DNA from: Aselliscus stoliczkanus | Lineage: Eukaryota > Chordata > Mammalia > Chiroptera > Hipposideridae | NCBI GenBank assembly: GCA_033961575.1 | Contig: CM066737.1 | Coordinates: 44,740,771 to 44,804,770, forward strand | Length of the DNA stretch: 64,000 nt | Direction: 5' to 3' | Notes under the pieces: model-generated | What the model saw: only the letters and a program-made list of their open reading frames with translations | What the model was told of the DNA's origin: nothing | Databases searched by the model: none | In this document: positions 47,294 to 58,576 of the stretch, in pieces | Layout: the number at the start of each line of letters is the position of its first letter | Numbering within the stretch: position 1 is the first letter of the stretch | Program-made: the position numbers and the translations under genes

Positions 47294-47395
47294 AATGTGA
47301 TATATAGATGATGTATTACACAATTGTACACTTGAAACCTACATAACTTTATTAACCATTGTCACTCCAATAAACATTACTTTTAATAAAAGAGA
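47294..47395 (+). mobile_element. Very short L1 3' end
   Basis: GATGATGTATTACACAATTG, TACACTTGAAACCTACATAA and CACTCCAATAAACATTAC are the same terminal L1 motif as at 50645, 53890 and 58865. About 100 bp, plus strand. Confidence 0.65.
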
Positions 47396-47921
47396 GGGCT
47401 CACCGAGTATCTCAGTTGGTTAAGAGTTAGCTTAAGAGCATGAGCTCTGAGCAACAGAGCCGCTGGTTCGATTCCCACTTGTGCCAGTGACTGTGCGCCC
47501 AAGCTGAGCTGCCACTGAGCTGCCAGCAGGTGGCAAAATGGCTCAGCTGGTGAGAGCACATGCTCCTAATAAGAAGACTGCCTGTCTGATGGTGGGTTAT
47601 GCCTGCCTGCAACTAAGACTGAACTTGGCACCTTAAGCTGAGCTGCCACCCTGATAGTTCAGTGGATAGAATGTGCGCTCTTAACAACAAGGCTGCTGGT
47701 TCAACTCCCACATAACATGGTGGCTACACCCACCAGCAACTATGATTGAACACAACACCGTGAGCTTAAAGGCCATGAGCTGCCGACAAACAGCCAGATG
47801 GCAACCGGTGCCATCCACAACTAAGATTAAAGAATGACAATTTGGCTTGTCTCCTCCCCCAATTTCCCAACTGTATTCCCCTCCCCCAATTGTCCAATTT
47901 AAAAAAAAAAAGAAAGAAAGG
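47396..47921 (+). mobile_element. Three-unit tRNA-derived SINE
   Basis: Unit one: ATCTCAGTTGGTTAAGAG, B box GGTTCGATTCC. Unit two from about 47538: ATGGCTCAGCTGGTGAGAGC. Unit three from about 47652: ATAGTTCAGTGGATAGAATG, B box GGTTCAACTCC. The 3' end is C-rich CCCAATTTCCCAACTGTATTC, related to the composite-SINE tail, then an A-run. AGTACTTTCA at 47286-47295 and 47922-47931 encloses both this SINE and the L1 piece before it. Confidence 0.75.
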
Positions 47922-47931
47922 AGTACTTTCA

Positions 47932-48205
47932 GTTCATCTGTAAATGCCTACAAGGACTTAGAATGATATATTTTCATAAATGAACACTAAAATGAATTGG
48001 ACAGATTACAGCTAAAGCACAAATGCTGTATAGAATCCAACCTAACTTTACATAATAGATTTTATTCTGAAAAGAGGAAGATAATTTATTTTCCAGTTAA
48101 ACTATTTTAATTGTGTCAATGTTGCCTATCATTTAAAGGTTGAGCCTTTGATGGACTGGGGCCATAAGTGCTTCAGGCAAATAGCTGATTGGCTCAACTA
48201 TATTT
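47932..48205. other. Unassigned
   Basis: Unique-looking AT-rich sequence; nothing recognised. Confidence 0.4.
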
Positions 48206-48209
48206 TGGG

Positions 48210-48292
48210 TTGTCAGAAAAGTCATGACGTATTTTTTCTATGTTTTTCACTGCAAAAATGCATCATTTCTTTTCCAACAACCCAATATATAT
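48210..48292. mobile_element. Palindromic mariner-like MITE
   Basis: Arms TTGGGTTGTCAGAAAAGTCA and CTTTTCCAACAACCCAA with the core TTTCTATGTTTTTC shared with 18941-19016. TATA at the edges fits TA target duplication. Confidence 0.8.
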
Positions 48293-48940
48293 AACTTTGA
48301 GCTCAAACATACTATGATTTTAATATAGAATATTAAATATAAGCTTAGCCAGGATAAACCTGAAATGCCTAAGAATGTCAAACAGAGGCCTATGAAAGGA
48401 AGATGGTGTGTTGTCCCTTAGGTTTAGAGACAAAAGGTACAAGGAAGAAGAGAGAGTGGGTGTGATGCCTGTATGTATGTTTATGTACTTTTCAGAATGG
48501 GAATTGTTCATATTTCCCAGAAAGGAACAGACCTCTATCTGCCAGGCTACTACTAAAGCCCAGTGTAAGTACATCTCCCTTATTTAATATGTAGACTTTC
48601 TTTTCCTCGTGTGCACACAGCTTCATGGTAGGACAGAAAGCTTATACCCACTTTCTTGTCTGAACAATTACTAAGCATCATATTAATCTGAATAGTTCAA
48701 ACCATTCAAAAGTATTCCAAATTAGCCTTTCCTTTCTCTAACATCCAATGCCCAGTGATTCTGTTTTCAGTTAATCTGCATTTGATGTCTTACAAAATAT
48801 GAAAGATGAGAATTAATAGAATTTTGGAGTAAAGGGCAATTGCATGAAAAGATTTTCATTTCCCCCCTTTATATAAGACTACCATGATCACCTAGAAGAG
48901 ATTTTGCATTCGTTAATTTTTTGTTTGTGCTGTTTTCTGA
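48293..48940. other. Unassigned
   Basis: No gene or element recognised. Confidence 0.4.
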
Positions 48941-48951
48941 ATTTGCACAAT

Positions 48952-49070
48952 TTTTTTTTTGTGTGTGTGTGTGTGAGAGCAGTGTCACTGACCCTAAATG
49001 TGGGGGGACCCGAACCGGGGCTGCTGGTTTCCCAAGCCAGCGCTGAACCACCACGCCACTCGGCCAGCCC
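48952..49070 (-). mobile_element. tRNA-derived SINE, minus, (GT)n tail
   Basis: Tail T-run plus (GT)n, then GAGAGCAGTGTCACTGACCC, ending CGGCCAGCCC. Flanks TTTGCACAATTT and CTGCACAATTT. Confidence 0.85.
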
Positions 49071-50186
49071 TGCACAATTTCTTTTTATTGTTAAAGCCAA
49101 TCCAAGTTGAAATAGGAGTCCCCCATGGAATTAACTGTGGCTCCTTGTTTGACTTTATAGAATACTAATTTCAGACTAAAGGGCATTCATCAGTAAAACG
49201 GAAGTTAATTTTTTTTTCTGTATATCACTTTTAACTAACTTTTCTTTCTCTTCACTTTCTCTGAATTTAAGTAACTTTCCTCTCCATCTACTTTCTCTTG
49301 CTTAGTTTTACTGATGATTATACCTTCATGCAGCTTGTTTCTTTATTGTATTCTTGGCCTTGTCTTTCCCCATTTCTGTTTTCCCTTATTTTAGCCCCAA
49401 AAGGCAACTTGGCTAAGAAATCGAGTTCCAAAATGAAGGGTAGCAATGAATGTAAGTGAACTGCTGATACTTTGCTTTGTTCAGTCTTGATTTACGTGTT
49501 TTTTAAAAAATCTTTGGCTTTTTAAATTTTAAAAATCTTTGGATTTTTAAAAAACCAAATCTGGAAATGCTGTTGAGGATAGTCTTTGGCACCAGCACGC
49601 TCTTCTAAGGCGGCATTTGTGATGACTTCACCCCTTTAAAATTTGGCTCTTATGATAGCACTCACACATGCCTTAGGTCACTTGAAGGAAATGTCTTCTG
49701 ATATTCAATAAACAATACAAGCTTTCTCCATCCTCCATCTCCAGACACTTCTAGGTCAACATAGTATTTATGAACATGGGCTTTAAGAAGAAAGGGTGAG
49801 TAGCTGGATTGTTGGAAGGAAAAAGACAATTAGTATGTGTGTGGTTCTTTTTCTAATTTTTATTTTAGGAACATGCATTAGCAAACTAGACAGCTGCATG
49901 GAAGCACATACAGTTGCTACTTTAACTCTGCAGCATTATCAGAGTGTGTAAAGGTTTATTTGTCAGTTGTAAAGTCTGCCAAGCAATTCTGGATGTCTGC
50001 TTGGATAACTTACTTTCTCATGTATTTCTAGTTTTCTTAATGCCATGTAGGCAATTCAGCCAAGCAGTATGAAAAGAAAAGAAAAAGAGTAAACAGATTA
50101 AAAGTCAGCAATCATTTTGTGCAAATCTAATTAAGTCAGCCACAAAGTAATCCATTTTGTATGAGTTAGTTTCTGCATATGCTATT
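49071..50186. other. Mostly unique sequence
   Basis: A local duplication of AAAAATCTTTGG.TTTTTAAA at 49503-49555. Nothing else recognised. Confidence 0.4.
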
Positions 50187-50202
50187 AAGAAGCACAGGAT
50201 CT

Positions 50203-50721
50203 TATGTCAGAATAGTATTCCATTGTGTATATATACCACAACTTCTTTATCCAATCATCTATCGAAGGACACTTTGGTTGTTTCCATGTCTTGGCCACCA
50301 TAAATCAAGCTGCAATGAGTACATATGTCTTTACAGATACATATTTTCATATTTTTTTGGTATATGCCCAAGAGAGGGATTGCTGGGTCATATGGTAATT
50401 CTATTTTTAATTTTTTCACTAATCAACACATTGTCTTCCATAGCAGCTGCACCAATTTGCATCCCCACCAACAGTGTATGAGGGGTTCCTCTTTCTCCAC
50501 AGCATCTCCAACAATTGTTATTGTCTTGTTGATGATAGCCATTCTAATTGGTGAGAGGTGATATCTCATTGTGGTTTTTATTTGCATTTCTCTGATGATT
50601 AGTGATGTTGAGCATTTTTTCATATATAATATATATATATGATGTATTACAGAATTGTATAACTGAAACAGATATAACTTTGCTAACAATTGTCACCCCA
50701 ATAAATTTTAATAAAAAAAAA
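50203..50721 (+). mobile_element. L1 insertion with inverted 5' part (twin priming)
   Basis: 50203-50630 is late ORF2 in reverse (GGACACTTTGGTTGTTTCC) while 50645-50721 is the L1 3' end in forward orientation with poly(A). One duplication encloses both: AAGAAGCACAGGATCT (50187-50202) and AAGAAACACAGGATCT (50722-50737). Confidence 0.9.
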
Positions 50722-50861
50722 AAGAAACACAGGATCTGGGGTAGCCACAGATCTCTAAAAAATAAAATTGATAAAAAAATATGAAACTGCTACTACTAAT
50801 AATAAATACATGTAAAATGCTTTTTTTTAGATCTAAAATTGTCCTTGCTGTATGGAGATTT

Positions 50862-51323
50862 TTCTTTTTAATTCTTTTTTAAAGATTTTATTGGGGAAGT
50901 AGGGGAGGGGAACAGCGTTGGGGAATTGGGGAAGGGGAACAGAAAAGTTGCTGTTTTTTGTTCTTCAGTATAGTTGTGGAGGACCTTGCTTCACTGGCCC
51001 ATCCATGTGGGTATCGTCATTGCGCTCTTCCCGGATGAGGCGGATGGGTCACCGACCTCTGGATGGTCGCTCACTGTGGCAATTGGCAGCTCACATTGGC
51101 TGCCAGCCACTCACGCTGGCTGCCAGCCACTCACTGTAGCCTATGGCAGCCCACTGCAGCAGGGGCTGCACCCTACACCGTCACCGGGACTCACAGCCCT
51201 GCTCCAGGTGGAGCTGTTGTTAGCTGTAGAGGGCAGTGTCACTGGCCCTCATATGTGGGATCCGAACCAGGGCCACTGGCATTCCAAAACCAGCTCTTAA
51301 CCAATGCACCACTTGGCCGGCCC
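50862..51323 (-). mobile_element. Composite SINE, full copy, minus
   Basis: Read in reverse: tRNA-SINE head (51323-51230), linker CTACAGCTAACAACAGCTCC, degenerate repeats of a GGCTGCCAGCCACTCACGCT-like 20-mer (about 51080-51160), then the shared tail with AATAAAATC and A-run. Short duplication TGGAGATTT at 50853-50861 and 51324-51332. Confidence 0.8.
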
Positions 51324-51365
51324 TGGAGATTTATTTTAAATAATGATTTTTAAGGGAAAGGCAAA

Positions 51366-51600
51366 GGGTGCTGATATGCATTGAATTACTGCTATGAGCC
51401 AAATGAAGCACTAGGTTGCTTCACATATTTAAACCTGTTAGAGGCTCACAACAACCCTGTGAGATAGGTATGGTTAGCCTCATTTTTAAAGACAAGTTGA
51501 CTAATGATCAGAAAGTTCAAGTATCTTGACCAGGATCACAGAGGTAGGAAGTAGCAGAGTTGAGATCCCACTTGATACCTCTCTGTCTACATACACTTAA
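51366..51600 (-). mobile_element. MIR, minus
   Basis: AGGCTCACAACAACCCTGTG, AGATAGGTATGG..AGCCTCATTTTTAAAGA and GATCACAGAGGTAGGAAGT follow reverse MIR order. Confidence 0.65.
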
Positions 51601-52000
51601 TCTTTTATATATTTTGACAGCATAGATTATGTGTCATTACATAGCAATTCATTGCATCATTATTTTAATTTTTTATCTATAAAATTTCCAAAACAAATAC
51701 AAGGTAAAAGATTATATATATCAGGGGTCAAGTTAAAGCACTGGGTAATATAATCTCAGGCAACAAATTGATAAACTCTGCCTCAGTTGGCACTTCTGTT
51801 CTTAATCCTACTGATTTATTTAAAGACTTCTGCCCTCACAAAGGTCTTCTTGGCATATAAAACAACCCCCTCCCCCATAACCATTCAGTAACCTTGCAAA
51901 CAAAAGAGTAATGTTTCTTATGGGCCTTGAGTTTTTGATAATGTGACTTAGTGCATAAACATACCAACTCAAATTATTGTTGCAAAGTGATTCTTCACTC
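51601..52000. other. Unassigned
   Basis: AT-rich, no recognised element. Confidence 0.4.
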
Positions 52001-52104
52001 TTTTTTTTTTTGAAGGCAGTGTCACTGGCCCTCATATGTGGGACCGAACCGGAGCCGCTGGCTTCCCAAACCAGCGCTTAACCACCAGGACACTAAGCCG
52101 GCCC
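52001..52104 (-). mobile_element. tRNA-derived SINE, minus
   Basis: T-run, GAAGGCAGTGTCACTGGCCC, ending AAGCCGGCCC. Confidence 0.85.
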
Positions 52105-52144
52105 TCTTTACTCATTTTTCATACTCATAAGTTGTGCTGTCTAA

Positions 52145-52500
52145 ATGGCTCACAGAAAATCAGAAATGTATAGTAATTATTCTGGTTTCTTCCTTATTAG
52201 CTATGTGATTTAAATTATTTAACATTATTAATATCAGTTTCCTCATTTATAAAGTGGGGAAAATAATAACACCTACTTCATAGGTTTTAAAAATTAATGG
52301 GGGGCTGGCCCAGTGGCATGGCGGTTGGGCGCTGGCCTGGGAGACCAGCGTCCCCGGTTCGGGTCCCACTTATGAGGGCCGGGGACACTGTCCTCAGAAA
52401 AAATAAGAAATCTCCTTCACATTTAAAAAAGAAAAAAAAAATTAATGGGATAAGGAAGGCAAAGTCATTAGTGCAGTGGTTGGTAGAGATAAACACGCAA
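52145..52500 (+). mobile_element. MIR split by a SINE
   Basis: AGCTATGTGATTTAAATTA, TTTCCTCATTTATAAAGTGG, ACACCTACTTCATAGG, then the SINE, then more MIR-like sequence. Confidence 0.6.
52302..52438 (+). mobile_element. tRNA-derived SINE
   Basis: Head GGCTGGCCCAGTGGCATGGC, B box GGTTCGGGTCC. Perfect duplication AAATTAATGGG at 52291-52301 and 52439-52449. Confidence 0.9.
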
Positions 52501-52534
52501 GGTGAGCTATTAATATTAATTTAACTTCAACTAC

Positions 52535-52900
52535 TAGAAAGCAGTGTGCACAGCTGTTAAAAATCTGGACTTTGGAGTCATACTACACCACTTTGAGTCC
52601 AAGTTTCACCATTTGACATCTGTAGTACCTTGGTCATGTTTTCAACACCTCTAAGAGTCAATTTCTTTTTTCTTTTTTTTAAAGAGGGCAGTGTCACTGG
52701 CCCTCATATGTGGGATCTGAACCCAGGCCACTGGCATCCCAAGCCCACTCTTAACCACTGCGCCACTAGGCCGGCCCGAGTCAATTTCTTAAGTGTAAAG
52801 AGGAACAATGTTTTTCTTTTTTTGGTATTGAAAGCATTAAATGATATACTGCACATAAAGTATTCAGCATGTAGTTATTATTCAATTAGTGTTATTTCCC
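52535..52900 (+). mobile_element. MIR split by a SINE
   Basis: TGGACTTTGGAGTCATACTA, CACCATTTGACATCTG, ACCTTGGTCATGTTTTCAAC, then after the SINE AAGTGTAAAGAGGAACAAT. Confidence 0.6.
52668..52777 (-). mobile_element. tRNA-derived SINE, minus
   Basis: Perfect 13-bp duplication GAGTCAATTTCTT at 52655-52667 and 52778-52790. Confidence 0.9.
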
Positions 52901-53054
52901 CATCTTCTTTCCGAATGTACAACCAATCACATTTACAAACTCATTAAAAATGATTGCTGTGTTAACCTTTGTGATATATGTATATGTACATGTATAGATG
53001 TGATATATATAATTAGATTCAGGAAATTCCAGGACAAATATAATATACTGAAAG

Positions 53055-53112
53055 TGTTGACATATACTAATTTGACATATACTAATGCTTTGACATATAC
53101 ATATACTAAGAT
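53055..53112. repeat. Short tandem repeat
   Basis: TTGACATATACTAA repeated about three times with small changes. Confidence 0.6.
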
Positions 53113-53314
53113 CAAAGAACAATGACATTAGTAACACCAAGATCTTTAAGACCAAAGGAGAATAATAGAATTGTTAGAGATGTTTTATAATGATTTTAAA
53201 ATTATGAACATAATATCCATCAATATAGAAGTACTGAATGTAAATAGAACAAGATAAAATTTCCTAGGTCCTAGTCCTGTCTTTTTCATCATGTCACCCA
53301 TATCTTTGAGTGAC

Positions 53315-53440
53315 CCTCTTAAACTTTGTGTCTCAGTTTTCCTTCTCACCAAATTAGGAAAATAAAATATGGCTTGCCTGCTTCACAGGGTTGTTGTGAT
53401 GATCAAATAAAATAAAGTATGGGGGAATACTTGGTAAAGT
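53315..53440 (+). mobile_element. MIR fragment
   Basis: TGTGTCTCAGTTTTCCTTCTC and CTTCACAGGGTTGTTGTGAT then GATCAAATAA match the MIR 3' half. Confidence 0.6.
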
Positions 53441-53885
53441 ATGAACATGAGACAGAAGTATGAGTCCTTTGTTAAACGTGATTCTGTTTATTTCTGTGGC
53501 ATTCTTATCCCCTTTTGCTGTTTACTCATAGCACAGAAATCTAGCTTTTTAAAATGCAGGGTTAAAAGGAAGGAAAATTTATCCTTGAAACATTTTAAAA
53601 CAACAACTTCATTCTATTTGATGGATTTATGGATTTCGACTAGCTGGGCAGAGAGTTTGTATAATAAAACCTTATTCTTTGGGTCAGAGTAGGGTTCTAA
53701 TTCCTCTCAAACCAGCTGTTCAGGACCATAAGCTATTATTTTCCCTTTAAATGTCACCTGCTCCAAATGCACTGATAGGATAACCAAAGCTCAGGAAGGA
53801 ATTTCTCTTGCTCTTGGTTGAAACCAAGGCATCCTTTATGTGAACAGAAGAAGCAAGAAATAACTGACTCTGAGTGGAGTGAGCA
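53441..53885. other. Unassigned
   Basis: No recognised gene or element. Confidence 0.4.
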
Positions 53886-53985
53886 CACAATGCAATATAT
53901 AGATAATGTGTTATAGAAATGTACACTTGAAACCTATGTAATCTTACTAACCAATATCACCCCAATAATTTTTTTTAGAAAGAAA
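53886..53985 (+). mobile_element. Very short L1 3' end
   Basis: AATGCAATATATAGATAATG, TGTACACTTGAAACCTATGT and CACCCCAATAATTTT, as at 47294 and 58863. Confidence 0.65.
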
Positions 53986-54059
53986 ACTGTATTAAAATTG
54001 TAACACTCAATATATACCGATAACAAAAGATAAATACAAGTCATGTTTGACTTCTGCAA

Positions 54060-54240
54060 TTACAAGAGGTGCTCAAAGTGGTTACCGTCAGCGTCTAGAC
54101 ACTTCTGATTATGGTGAACTACTGCTTGAGCAACGTTGATGAAGGTGTCCACTTGTATACTTGCTTTTGGCACCGCCAGTATTATTTTTTCTAAAAATTT
54201 CTTTTTCAGCGTTAATTAATTCCATTATGCATACATTTCT
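54060..54240 (-). pseudogene. Decayed transposase-like C-terminus, family unknown
   Basis: Minus-strand translation ends with QVDTFINVAQAVVHHNQKCL, then DADGNHFEHLL and a natural stop. Further upstream, after a frame change, CIMELINAEKEIFRK is readable. The ...NGGHFEHLL-type ending reminds me of DNA-transposon transposases, but I cannot name the family. About 55 codons remain; not a functional gene. Confidence 0.35.
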
Positions 54241-54254
54241 TCTAAGCACTATTA

Positions 54255-54415
54255 TTTTTTCCAGAAAAAATTTGTTTTATTGAGGTATAATTGACATATA
54301 GCATTATATTAGTTTCAGGTATACAACATAGTGATTCAGTATTTGTATATATTAGAAAATGATCACCACAATCACAATAAATTTAATAATAAATAAATAA
54401 TAATAAAAAAAGAAA
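54255..54415 (-). mobile_element. Old L1 3' end, minus
   Basis: TTATTGAGGTATAATTGACA, TTAGTTTCAGGTATACAAC and AAAATGATCACCACAATCAC. Confidence 0.6.
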
Positions 54416-54574
54416 TATTTCTTCTTCAGTTCAAATGAGGGCTTATAAACTAAGAAGGATCTGAAGATCTAGGGAAAAAATTATGAAACATATCCCCTTA
54501 CTAGCCACTCAGCTGGGGACAAATCCACGAGATTACTATTTTCTAAAGTAATTGTCTTATTTTGAAAACAATAG

Positions 54575-54820
54575 GGTGGTATGTCTTGGTGGTAAGGATT
54601 TAATTCTGGGTTCCAGTATTAATTCTGCCACTTGACACGTATATGACCTTGGGCAAGCTATTTCAACCTTTCTAAAGCCCCAGTTTCCTCATATGTAAAG
54701 GTAGGATAATAGCAGACCCACAGGGGTGATTTGATGATTATATATTTCACATGCATAACTTAGCTCCATGCCAGACACATAGCAAGGGTTCAGAAAAATC
54801 TTAACTGATTTTAACTGTTT
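54575..54820 (+). mobile_element. MIR, nearly complete
   Basis: GGTTCCAGTATTAATTCTGC CACTTG, TATGACCTTGGGCAAGC, CCAGTTTCCTCATATGTAAA and CCATGCCAGACACATAGCAA in MIR order. Confidence 0.75.
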
Positions 54821-54827
54821 CTACTTA

Positions 54828-54882
54828 ATCATCATCATTATAATCATCATCATCATTATCATCATCATCACTATTATTATAT
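54828..54882. repeat. (ATC)n microsatellite
   Basis: Imperfect CATCATCATTATAATCATC run. Confidence 0.8.
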
Positions 54883-55094
54883 GATTAATAGGTTCTCAGT
54901 TTTTAATTTGGGTTTGTACCAGATTAATTCTCACAGAAACAAAGATGTTATTAAATGTCCTTTTTCCTACATCATACCTTTTAGCACACACATCACTTTA
55001 GAGTCCTTTTGGAGGTGTTTTGTCTCTGACTCTGACAAATCACCCTTTTTGTTTCACTAAACATTAATTATTTGGGGCATGAAGTAATTCACTA

Positions 55095-55190
55095 TGCCTG
55101 GGCACTGCCTGGAGTCAACTAGTAAGAGGTTGGATTAGATGACCTCTCGGCTTCCTTCCATCCCTGAGAATCTGATTCTATGAGTCAGTG
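55095..55190 (+). mobile_element. hAT MITE-like fragment
   Basis: GATTAGATGACCTCTCGG, CTTCCTTCCATCCCTGAGAA and TCTGATTCTATGA resemble the end of MER20/MER5-type elements. Recall-based. Confidence 0.4.
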
Positions 55191-56230
55191 TTCAGAAAAA
55201 AAAATGAAGGGCTGTTTAGTGATGAGTGACATTTCTGTCCTAAAAGAACAAAGAACTTACTCACTATGCCAGAAGCCATGTTGAAGATCACAAGATCATG
55301 AATTATAACTCTGCTACCCTCTGGCTGGACAGGAAAGGAATCTCATAGACAAATTGCACTGGGAGAGATTATGGATTAAAGACTCCAATATTCATAACTT
55401 CCAACCAGCCAGTACATAAGACCATAACAAATACCAAAGGCCATCCTTGTACATTTGAAAACAATAATAGAAATATCCCCCAAGTGAAGCAAGAGAATGA
55501 AATTCTGGCCAAGACAGTGTTTCTGGATGTTTCTCCTTTTCTGGCTACAACTATTATAAAGACCTCAAGAGACAACAGAGGGCATCATCTGTAAACTTGT
55601 GGCTTTCAAGAAAAAAATCCAATAATGATGGAATTTAAATGCTACCCTGTCTTCTTCCATTTATCATCAACTGGGGGTTGCCCAGCAGGGAAAATAAGAT
55701 CATTTCCCTATGAGTGGCTAGCCAAGCTTGCCCACATTCATTCTCCTTTCCTCAAACATCTCAAACATCATGTTTGAGCAGGCATCAACACATCAGTAGC
55801 TTCCAAAGTGTGCCAGATCTAGAGAAGTGGGGCACTGTCACTACCGCACTAAAGAACTCCCCACCTCTGCAGTGGACTCACACCAGCCACATTTTCTTTT
55901 GTTTGCTTGTCAAATGGTAGGAGGAAGTTAAAGAGGCCCCTCTGGTTTACTGTCTGACACACTGCTTGACTCAAATTTGGGGACTGTAGCCCACCAGCCA
56001 GCCTTCCCGAAGCCATTTGAAATACTCCATTTCTTCTTTACATTCTTTAAAAATAGTTTTTATCTTGATTATCTTTCTTAGGTAGCTGTAAGCCTAGAGA
56101 ATCTGGTGATCTTGGGACAAGAGAAGAGGAAGTTGTCCACCATTCAAAAAAGGCAAGCAGCCTAAGACATGAAATTATTTATCATTGTGATACCAGAAGT
56201 ACTACTCTAAACTTTTCAGCTTCTCAGATT
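55191..56230. other. Mostly unique sequence
   Basis: No convincing frame, RNA or repeat seen. Confidence 0.4.
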
Positions 56231-56600
56231 TAATAAATAGTTGTCTTCTTTTTAAAAAAAATTGAAAAATGTTTTTATTGTTTTGTATATTACACAAGTA
56301 ATACAGGAATACATTCTCATTGTAAAAATTCACACACTAAACTGTCTAGAGTGCAAAGTGAGTTTGCTTTCAGTCTCACCCCTTCATTCTGATCTTATTC
56401 TTCTCCCCAGAGGGAACTTCTGTTAACTGTTCTGTATATAATCCTCCAGACATTTTAATACTTATCTCCATATTTGTACATTAACTATATACAACAAATA
56501 GATAACTATGTTTTCCCTTTGAGAAGTGTATACAATGCAACTGCTCTTTCACCTCACAATAACTTACCTAACTCCAGCAATGAACCATTCAGCAGAGTTC
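56231..56600 (-). mobile_element. Old L1-like 3' end, minus (tentative)
   Basis: TGTTTTTATTGTTTTGTATA, CCAGAGGGAACTTCTGTTAAC and TATAATCCTCCAGACATTTT resemble an ancient LINE 3' end with internal order conserved. Family uncertain. Confidence 0.4.
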
Positions 56601-57530
56601 AGAAGAGAGTAACTGGGTTGTTGTACTAGTAGGCATGTGTTTGGATACCTATACCAGACTTTATTCCAAGGCCAAAGACTATTGTTTCTGGTTTATCGAT
56701 TAAACATATTATCTACTGCTTTCTTTCCATCAGGATACACTAAGCTATGCTCTGTCTTTTGCACCAGAATGGAGAACCTGGAAACAGGTTCAAAGCACTG
56801 AGCCAATGAACTGAGGCAGTGCTCAGTATAGACAAGTTAGACATGCATTGATTTTTCTGAGCTGTAGGGGCCTGTAAGGCCATCCTGGGATGCAAAAGGA
56901 GGAGCAAAAGAGTTGAAACAAGAAATTAGGTTTTTTGACTCCTCGTTTGTACTTTTGCCACATGACCACCTTGACCCACTAAAATTAATTTTGCCTTCAC
57001 CACAATATTAATAGTAGGGCAAGTAAAGGAGATAAGAGTATTGTAGATGTAAGTGGTAGGAAAGCGGGCACCATCAAAAGAAAAAAGGGGGAGACAGCTG
57101 AGGGTGAGAGGGCAGTTAAAGCTTCAGAATCCCAGGTTTTTCAGCATTTCACACATGGCCAACCCCACCTACTGGACCACATGTGGATTCTCACCTTACC
57201 ACGTGAAGCCCTGAATCAACAGTTTGTTTAAACCATTCGCCCCTTTTGGCTCATAACTTTAAAATTAGTATCTCTTATCCAGATATCTGTTGCCAATCAT
57301 CTATTTCTACTTCCTGGATATTTTGTTTGGCTTATTTAATTGTCAACTCAAAGCCAAACTCATCATCTTCCCGTCCTCCAAAGGCACACCACCCCCACAC
57401 AAACAAAAAACAAACAAAAAAACAAAAGACTTGGCTCCTCCCAATAGATAGGTCTGTAAACTTAGGGTCATCAATGAGATTTCTTTTATTTATTCCTTCT
57501 CTCATATCTGGCCAGTCTCCAAGCCCTGTC
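56601..57530. other. Mostly unique sequence
   Basis: Nothing recognised. Confidence 0.4.
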
Positions 57531-57544
57531 AAATTTCCCTATGA

Positions 57545-58074
57545 TTTCAGGTCTTACATTTAAGTCTTTAATCCATTTTGAATTTGTTCTTGTATATGGC
57601 GTAAGGAGGTGGTCCAGTTTCATTTTTTTGCATGTGTCAGTCCAATTTTCCCAGCACCATTTATTGAATAGATTATCTTTACTCCAATGTAAATTCTTGC
57701 TTCCCTTGTCATAGATTAACTGTCCGTAAATGCCTGGATTTATTTCTGGGCTCTCTGTTCTGTTCCACTGATGGTCGTATGTCTTGTTAGGGAGACCATT
57801 TCATGGATGGAGTAGAGGCTTGATCACTGCACTGTACACCCGAAGCTGAGGTCGTATAATATTGTATACCAACTGTAATTGAATATATAGATAGTCACGG
57901 GATGTGGATTATAATGTAGAAGGGAGTCAGAGGAAGTATAATAGATATATATGATATTGGGGGAGGAGTAGGGTGGCTAAATGGGGGCGGGAGGCGTTGT
58001 CACTTTGAGGGGTAAAAAGTATAACTATTGCATTGTGTTGTACGCCTGAAGCTAATTTTAAAAAAATTAAAAAA
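57545..58074 (+). mobile_element. L1 insertion with inverted 5' part (twin priming)
   Basis: 57545-57770 is ORF2 in reverse (GGGCTCTCTGTTCTGTTCCA); 57771-58074 is the 3'UTR in forward orientation (GTCTTGTTAGGGAGACCATT) ending in poly(A), with a G-rich tract at 57958-57995. Perfect duplication AAATTTCCCTATGA at 57531-57544 and 58075-58088. Confidence 0.92.
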
Positions 58075-58088
58075 AAATTTCCCTATGA

Positions 58089-58560
58089 AAGATTTCACTT
58101 ATCTGCGCTATTCCTCCATCCGCACTACCATTGCTCTTGTCCTGGACCATATGACCTGGATCACTGCCACAGGCTGCTCACTGACATCCCTCTCTCCATT
58201 CTCACTCTTTTCCAATCCAACCCACTTATTCTCATCAGACACATCTTCCTTAAGCTGCCCTTTCCTTATGTTGTTCTCCAGCCAAAAAACCTTATTCTCT
58301 ATTTCTTGCTGTATTTAATCTGTCATGTCAAGTAGAAGAGGATGTCAGCTTATTCTATTATTATCAATAGCATAATTAGGGCCAATGGGCAAAAGTGATA
58401 AGAAGACTTATTTCAGCTAATCAAAGGAAACCCTTCTAAACAAGAGCTGTTGCACAATGAAACAGCTTACTCAAGTACTGAGCTTCCTGCCCCTGAGGAG
58501 ATGTATAATCAGGAGCGGGGAATGACCTCTGGAGGATGTTGTGAAAAGCATTCATGCATT
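58089..58560. other. Unassigned
   Basis: No gene or element recognised. Confidence 0.4.
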
Positions 58561-58576
58561 AAGACAGAAAGCAACA

